9,155 nucleotides of DNA from Peptococcaceae bacterium UBA3937 (GTDB lineage: Bacteria > Bacillota > Peptococcia > DRI-13 > DTU073): NCBI GenBank assembly GCA_002385735.1, contig DGEB01000040.1, forward strand, positions 1 to 9,155, written 5' to 3'. The notes under the pieces are model-generated. The model was not told the DNA's origin. It saw nothing but the letters and a program-made list of their open reading frames with translations, and searched no databases. Shown piece after piece: positions 5,308 through 9,155 of the stretch. Numbering within the stretch: position 1 is the first letter of the stretch; each line of letters opens with the position of its first letter. Made by a program: the position numbers and the translations under genes.

Positions 5308-7059
5308 ATGGAGCTGACAGTGGAGAACTTGTCCTTTCAATATAACCGGTCACCCGAGCCCAACCTGGAAGATATCAACTTGCAGGTCGGTAAAGGAGAA
5401 GTCATAGGAGTCCTGGGGGTAACCGGTGCGGGGAAAACCACTTTCATGCGCACTTTAAACGGTTTAATCCCCCAGTTTTTTGAGGGAAAGATTTCCGGAA
5501 AGGTTTTGGTGCAAGGTCTGGATACCCAGGCTTACCGGATTCAATCACTGGTGCGGCGGGTCGGCTTTGTCTTTGACGACCCGGAGACACAGATTTTCGG
5601 CGTTAATGTCAAAGAAGACGTAGCCTTTGGCCCGTGCAATTTTGGTCTCCCGAAAGAAGAGGTTCTGGCGAGAGTAAAGAAAGCACTGAAACTTGTTGGT
5701 TTGGAAGATTATGAGGAAAGGGCCACCGAAAACCTTTCCGGCGGGGAAAAGCAAAGGCTGGCAATTGCCGGTGTGCTGGCAATGGGCTCCGAGATCCTGG
5801 TCTTGGATGAACCGACAGCCGCTTTGGATCCTTTGGGGAAAGAGGCAGTCTTTCAAATAGTGGACCTTTTGAAGAAACAGGGGATGACTGTTATCCTGGT
5901 GGAACACGAAACAGAAGAGATGGCGGCACGGGTTGACCGGGTGATCATCCTTGACCGGGGCCGGATCGTCTATTCCGGAGAGACAAAAGAGGTATTCCGG
6001 GAAGTACCTTTATTTAACAAGTATCACCTGCGCCCCCCAGAAGTGGCTGAATTGGGCTGGCGTCTTTATGAAGAACGACTGATCAGTAAAGACGAAATTC
6101 CTGTTACTGAAGAAGAGGGGGTTGCCCTTCTCAAGAGGCTTCTTCCCCCGGAGGCTTCCCCTTCAACAGTGCAGACGGTTAAGGAGAACAAAAGGGAAGA
6201 CCTGGAACCCAGGAACAATGCGCAAGAGGGAGTAATTATCGAAGTCAAAGATCTTTCGTTTTCCTACACCAAGCAACAGCCAGTGTTAAAAGGGATTAAT
6301 ATTCAGATCAATCAGGGAGATTTTCTGGCGCTGGTCGGTCAGAACGGGGCGGGAAAAACCACCTTTTGTAAGATTTTAACCAAGCTTTTAGCCGCAGATA
6401 CGGGAGTAGTGACCTTTAGGGGGAAGAGGCTTGATGAGTTTTCCCATCTTCAGTTGGCAAGGCATTTAGGTTATGTTTTTCAGAACCCGGACCATCAGAT
6501 TTTTTCATCTTCGATCCAAGAAGAATTAGAATTTGGCTTGAAAAACCAAGGTTTGGATGAAACCGAGCGTAATGAAAGGATCAGAAAGGTTCTTGACATC
6601 GTCAAGCTTGACAAACCACTGACAACCCACCCGTTGAATTTGGGCCGGGGGGAACGGCAGCGGCTGGCGGTAGCCTCGATTCTTATCTTAGAACCGGAAG
6701 TCCTCATCATCGATGAGCCAACCACCGGCCAGGATTGGCAGGGAACACGGAATATGATGGAATTAATCAGTGAACTTAACAGGCAAGGGCATACAATTTT
6801 GATTATTACCCACGATATGAGGTTGGTGGCCGAGTATTGCGACAGGGTAGTAGTTTTAAATAACGGGAAGATCCTTGCGGATGAGACACCACGGCAATTA
6901 TTTACCAAACCGGAATTATTGAGAGAAGCCCGTCTCAGACCGCCACAGAGCAGTAGAATTGCCCATCAGTTGGCGGAGAGGGGTGTCCCGCAGGATATTC
7001 TTGGGGTGGAGGAGTTGCTGACCGTAGTGAAAACCTTAATAAACAGGGAGGGAGTATAG
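5308..7059 (+). CDS. ecfA: Energy-coupling factor transporter ATPase, two ATP-binding domains fused
   Basis: This 583-residue protein joins the two ECF ATPases that are usually separate (EcfA and EcfA'). Domain 1 (about 1-240) has Walker A GVTGAGKT (37-44), signature LSGGEKQR (143-150), Walker B ILVLDEPT (163-170) and switch H200. Domain 2 (about 308-545) has Walker A GQNGAGKT (344-351), Q-loop FQNPDHQ (391-397), signature LGRGERQR (445-452), Walker B VLIIDEPT (465-472) and switch H502. A charged linker at about 255-305 connects them. Two departures stand out: the Q-loop glutamine of domain 1 is Asp90 (FDDPETQ), and the domain 2 signature reads LGRGE. Together with EcfT it would drive uptake through the S component on the cytoplasmic face. 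GGGAGG at 5291-5296 supports the start, and its stop codon directly abuts the ecfT ATG. Confidence 0.92.
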   Translation: MELTVENLSFQYNRSPEPNLEDINLQVGKGEVIGVLGVTGAGKTTFMRTLNGLIPQFFEGKISGKVLVQGLDTQAYRIQSLVRRVGFVFDDPETQIFGVNVKEDVAFGPCNFGLPKEEVLARVKKALKLVGLEDYEERATENLSGGEKQRLAIAGVLAMGSEILVLDEPTAALDPLGKEAVFQIVDLLKKQGMTVILVEHETEEMAARVDRVIILDRGRIVYSGETKEVFREVPLFNKYHLRPPEVAELGWRLYEERLISKDEIPVTEEEGVALLKRLLPPEASPSTVQTVKENKREDLEPRNNAQEGVIIEVKDLSFSYTKQQPVLKGINIQINQGDFLALVGQNGAGKTTFCKILTKLLAADTGVVTFRGKRLDEFSHLQLARHLGYVFQNPDHQIFSSSIQEELEFGLKNQGLDETERNERIRKVLDIVKLDKPLTTHPLNLGRGERQRLAVASILILEPEVLIIDEPTTGQDWQGTRNMMELISELNRQGHTILIITHDMRLVAEYCDRVVVLNNGKILADETPRQLFTKPELLREARLRPPQSSRIAHQLAERGVPQDILGVEELLTVVKTLINREGV

Positions 7060-7860
7060 ATGTTTGTTGATTATTATCCCGGGAAAACGCTCCTTCACCG
7101 CCTGGATGTCCGGGCAAAACTGGCGGCCTTTACCGCCCTCATGGTCTTGCTGTTCTTTTTTACCAATCCCCTTTATAATCTTTTCTTGGCTTTGTTTGGT
7201 ATTTTCCTCCTTTTTTATCTGGGGCTGCCGACACACAAGATTTCGTCAATTTTAAAGCCGATTGCACCGATCTTGTTGCTTATTCTGTTAATTACAGCCT
7301 TTTCCTATCCGGCGGAGGACTTTGCCATTCCAGCGGCTAAAGTGGTTTTTTATAAAAAAGGTTGGTTTGAGTTGAGCAGCGGGGGCGTCCTATATGGCAT
7401 TACATTAGTATTGCGGATCTTTAGTATGGTGATTTTTTCTTCTATTTTGACTTGTTCCACCCCCATGGATCATTTTTTGCAATTAATGAAAATCTCCCGT
7501 TTGCCCGCAAACATTTCTTTTCTAATCATTACCGGGATTAGATTTGTTCCTACCATGCAAAAAAAGGTAGAAATGGTTTTTAACGCCCAAAAGGTCCGCG
7601 GGGCCAGTTTCGATGAGAAAGGCCTCGTCAACAGAATAAAGGCATATATTCCGATTATGGTTCCGCTCTTGGTTCAATCACTCTACATGTCGGACCGTTT
7701 GGCGGTCGCGATGTTGAATAGAGGTTATGGCGCCGCCGCCCGGCAAACCTCGCTTGAAGAGATTAGGATGGCCGGAACAGATTATATTTTTATCATACTT
7801 AGCCTGGCTGTAGTGGTAATGGGTATTTACTTGCGAGTTCAAGGTATTGGACGATTGTAA
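7060..7860 (+). CDS. ecfT: Energy-coupling factor transporter transmembrane protein EcfT
   Basis: This 266-residue membrane protein links the S component to the ATPases. It has N-terminal hydrophobic helices (about 22-53 and 65-83), further membrane segments near 110-133 and 150-165, a long charged coupling region (about 166-240) and a last helix at 243-260. The coupling region carries the two Arg-Gly motifs expected of EcfT: QKVRGA at 177-182 and LNRGYG at 219-224, which dock on the two ATPase domains. Both have a residue other than Ala before Arg-Gly (Val and Asn). The ATG follows the ecfA stop codon with no gap, and the ribosome binding site AGGGAGGGAG (7045-7054) lies inside ecfA, so the two are surely cotranslated. 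Length is normal for the family. Confidence 0.92.
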   Translation: MFVDYYPGKTLLHRLDVRAKLAAFTALMVLLFFFTNPLYNLFLALFGIFLLFYLGLPTHKISSILKPIAPILLLILLITAFSYPAEDFAIPAAKVVFYKKGWFELSSGGVLYGITLVLRIFSMVIFSSILTCSTPMDHFLQLMKISRLPANISFLIITGIRFVPTMQKKVEMVFNAQKVRGASFDEKGLVNRIKAYIPIMVPLLVQSLYMSDRLAVAMLNRGYGAAARQTSLEEIRMAGTDYIFIILSLAVVVMGIYLRVQGIGRL

Positions 7861-7880
7861 AGACAGGAGGAGAGATAAAC

Positions 7881-8870
7881 GTGGATATGGGCAAGAGGGC
7901 ATACGGAGCATTGTTAGGGGTAGCTTTTGGGGATGCGCTGGGCATGCCTTCACAGTTATGGTCAAGGCGAAAGGTAAAAGCCTATTTCGGAGAGATTACC
8001 GGGTTTCTTCCCGGGCCTCCCGGTCACTTCGTGGCCGGCGGGATGCAAGCCGGACAGGTGACCGATGATACGATACAAACAATCAAGGTGGCCGAAGCGA
8101 TTCTTGCCGATGATGGCTGCGTAAGGGCGGAAACGGTTGCCGCCAAGCTCTTGGAATTGGTAACCGAAAGCAACGTCCTGGAGACCAATATGTTTGGACC
8201 CAGCTCAAAACAGGCATTGGCCTCAATTAAGGACGGGGTTCCCATTACGGAAAGCGGGAAAACAGGTACTACCAATGGGGCGGCAATGCGGATTGTACCG
8301 GTGGGGATTGTCAGCCCGATCAGCAATTTGATGGCGCTGGTGGACAACGTGGAACAGGCGTGCCTTCCGACACATAACACAAATATCGCAATTTCTGGAG
8401 CTGCTGCTGTAGCGGCAGCCGTCTCTACGGCTATGGAAGGCGCTTCCCTGGAGGAGGTTTTAAACAATGCGGTAAAAGCGATGAGGCTCGGGAATGAAAG
8501 AGGTCATGATTATTTTGGCGCTTCCGTAATTGACCGCACGTATTGGGCTTTGCGGATCGTTGAGGAAAGTGTGCTGCCGGAAGAGGCCCTGGATAAGCTT
8601 TATACCCTAATCGGAACAGGAGTTGAAACGGCCGAAAGTATACCAACAGCACTGGCCCTGGTTAAACTGGCCGGCGGCGATCCGTTTCGCGCCGGGTTGT
8701 TAGCGGCCAATCTCGGCGGGGACTGTGACACGATTGGGGCGATCGCCTGTGGTATCTGTGGAGCGTTTACCGGAATCCATGGGATACCCGCCTTTTGCCA
8801 GGAAAGGCTTTTAGCTGTTAATGATTACAACTTCGAGGAGATAAGCGCCGGATTATTGAGTTTTCGCTGA
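7881..8870 (+). CDS. ADP-ribosylglycohydrolase (DraG/ARH) family protein, possible alpha-N-ribosidase
   Basis: This 329-residue protein has the hallmarks of the ADP-ribosylglycohydrolase family: GALLGVAFGDALGMP at 9-23, VTDDT at 60-64, TNGAAMRIVPVG at 131-142 and GGDCDTIGA at 279-287. The metal-binding Thr-Asp-Asp (61-63) and the Asp281/Asp283 pair are present, so a two-Mg catalytic centre is likely. No membrane segment or signal is seen, so it acts in the cytoplasm. Classical members remove ADP-ribose from arginine through an alpha-N-glycosidic bond, but many bacterial homologues act on small molecules. As the last gene of an ECF uptake operon, 20 bases after ecfT, it more likely processes the imported compound than a modified protein. 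GTG 7881 is preferred to ATG 7887 because AGGAGGAGAG (7865-7874) is correctly spaced for it. DraG-type regulation of a protein target remains an alternative. Confidence 0.88.
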   Translation: MDMGKRAYGALLGVAFGDALGMPSQLWSRRKVKAYFGEITGFLPGPPGHFVAGGMQAGQVTDDTIQTIKVAEAILADDGCVRAETVAAKLLELVTESNVLETNMFGPSSKQALASIKDGVPITESGKTGTTNGAAMRIVPVGIVSPISNLMALVDNVEQACLPTHNTNIAISGAAAVAAAVSTAMEGASLEEVLNNAVKAMRLGNERGHDYFGASVIDRTYWALRIVEESVLPEEALDKLYTLIGTGVETAESIPTALALVKLAGGDPFRAGLLAANLGGDCDTIGAIACGICGAFTGIHGIPAFCQERLLAVNDYNFEEISAGLLSFR

Positions 8871-8881
8871 TTGCATGCAAA

Positions 8882-8944
8882 GGGCTTCTGGGTCAAGGAC
8901 GGGCGAAGCCCGGCGGCAGCCTGTCCTTGACCCTTATTAATTCT
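8882..8944 (+). terminator. Operon-end hairpin with an alternative pairing
   Basis: GGGTCAAGGAC (8890-8900) and GTCCTTGACCC (8923-8933) form a perfect 11-bp stem, followed by TTATTAATTCTT. Inside it GGGC-GAA-GCCC (8901-8911) makes a small hairpin. GGGCTTC (8882-8888) can instead pair with GAAGCCC (8905-8911), which excludes the inner hairpin and the 5' arm of the main stem. It begins 12 bases after the last stop codon, right after the palindrome TTGCATGCAA (8871-8880). The main role is probably transcription termination. Confidence 0.65.
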
Positions 8945-8957
8945 TGACACGTACGCG

Positions 8958-9024
8958 ACGAGGGTAAGAGATAATCGCTGGTCGTATTGGCAAAAATATC
9001 CCGGCAAATTATCTTGCCCCTCGT
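8958..9024. repeat. Imperfect inverted repeat in the intergenic tail
   Basis: ACGAGGG (8958-8964) and AGATAAT (8969-8975) pair in order with ATTATCT (9008-9014) and CCCTCGT (9018-9024), leaving an unpaired 4/3-base bulge and a 32-base loop. It carries no coding signal that I recognise. Together with a 6-bp hairpin ACCCGA/TCGGGT (9075-9080 and 9096-9101) just before IS copy C, this is all that I see in 8945-9104. It could be a small non-autonomous element, an RNA structure or chance. Confidence 0.4.
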
Positions 9025-9104
9025 GGAAGGTTCCCAGCTATTCAACACGGGACAAAAGGATATGCAAAAAAATTACCCGATAATACTTGACTCAGTCGGG
9101 TGGG

Positions 9105-9155
9105 GTTAGTGTAAAATTACTGTAGGTCTTAGCAGGAAATAACTTATGGAAAAAA
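9105..9155 (+). mobile_element. ISLre2-family insertion sequence, left end (copy C), cut by the window edge
   Basis: The last 51 bases repeat the left end of copy B (1447-1497) with few differences, including the block ACTGTAGG and the stretch AGGAAATAACTTATG. The orientation is the same as copies A and B. The transposase gene would start about 65 bases beyond the window, so this copy's integrity is unknown. Confidence 0.85.

Noticed and set aside
5545..5907. Antisense open frame within the first ATPase domain
   Set aside because: It overlaps the Walker B and signature region of a clear ABC ATPase and has no supporting signals.
8024..8467. Antisense open frame of 147 codons within the DraG-family gene
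   Set aside because: The plus-strand gene has all family motifs. The antisense product is low-complexity Ala/Thr/Ser-rich and lacks translation signals.
1..9155. CRISPR array, tRNA or rRNA genes
   Set aside because: No regularly spaced short repeats and no recognisable tRNA or rRNA sequence were found on either strand.

Overview
The window looks like a chromosomal segment from a Gram-positive, probably anaerobic and possibly thermophilic, low-to-mid-GC clostridial bacterium of the Moorella / Desulfotomaculum / Pelotomaculum kind. Three things point there: strong AGGAGG-type ribosome binding sites with ATG/GTG starts, an ISLre2-family element repeated across the window, and a self-contained ECF vitamin transporter operon under a GntR/HutC regulator. 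No gene here is a definitive taxonomic marker, so the assignment is an inference.

Layout. Positions 1-249 are the right end of one ISLre2 element (copy A). A single secreted protein of unknown function with an internal duplication follows (294-1301), closed by a GC-rich hairpin at 1371-1400. A complete but frameshifted ISLre2 element (copy B) occupies about 1447-3011. Directly downstream is a near-consensus promoter (3028-3056) with a candidate operator, then six co-oriented genes up to 8870: a GntR/HutC-type regulator, an ECF S component, a PurM/AIR-synthase-like protein, a double-ATPase EcfA fusion, EcfT, and an ADP-ribosylglycohydrolase (DraG/ARH) family enzyme. The 234-base tail (8871-9104) holds a strong terminator-like hairpin and further inverted repeats. 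The left end of a third ISLre2 element (copy C) starts near 9105 and runs off the window. All three IS copies point the same way, so they divide the window into two cargo segments bounded by direct repeats.

How the genes fit together. The S component binds a small metabolite, EcfT and the fused EcfA energise uptake, the PurM-like protein is a plausible ATP-dependent kinase for the imported compound, and the DraG-family enzyme could split an N-glycosidic bond. An S component beside a PurM-like kinase recalls alpha-ribazole salvage (CblT/CblS) in Firmicutes. DraG-family enzymes act on alpha-N-ribosidic bonds, which is the linkage in alpha-ribazole. My leading hypothesis is therefore an alpha-riboside (possibly alpha-ribazole) uptake and processing operon controlled by a dedicated GntR repressor. 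The substrate is inferred from context and is not shown by the sequence.
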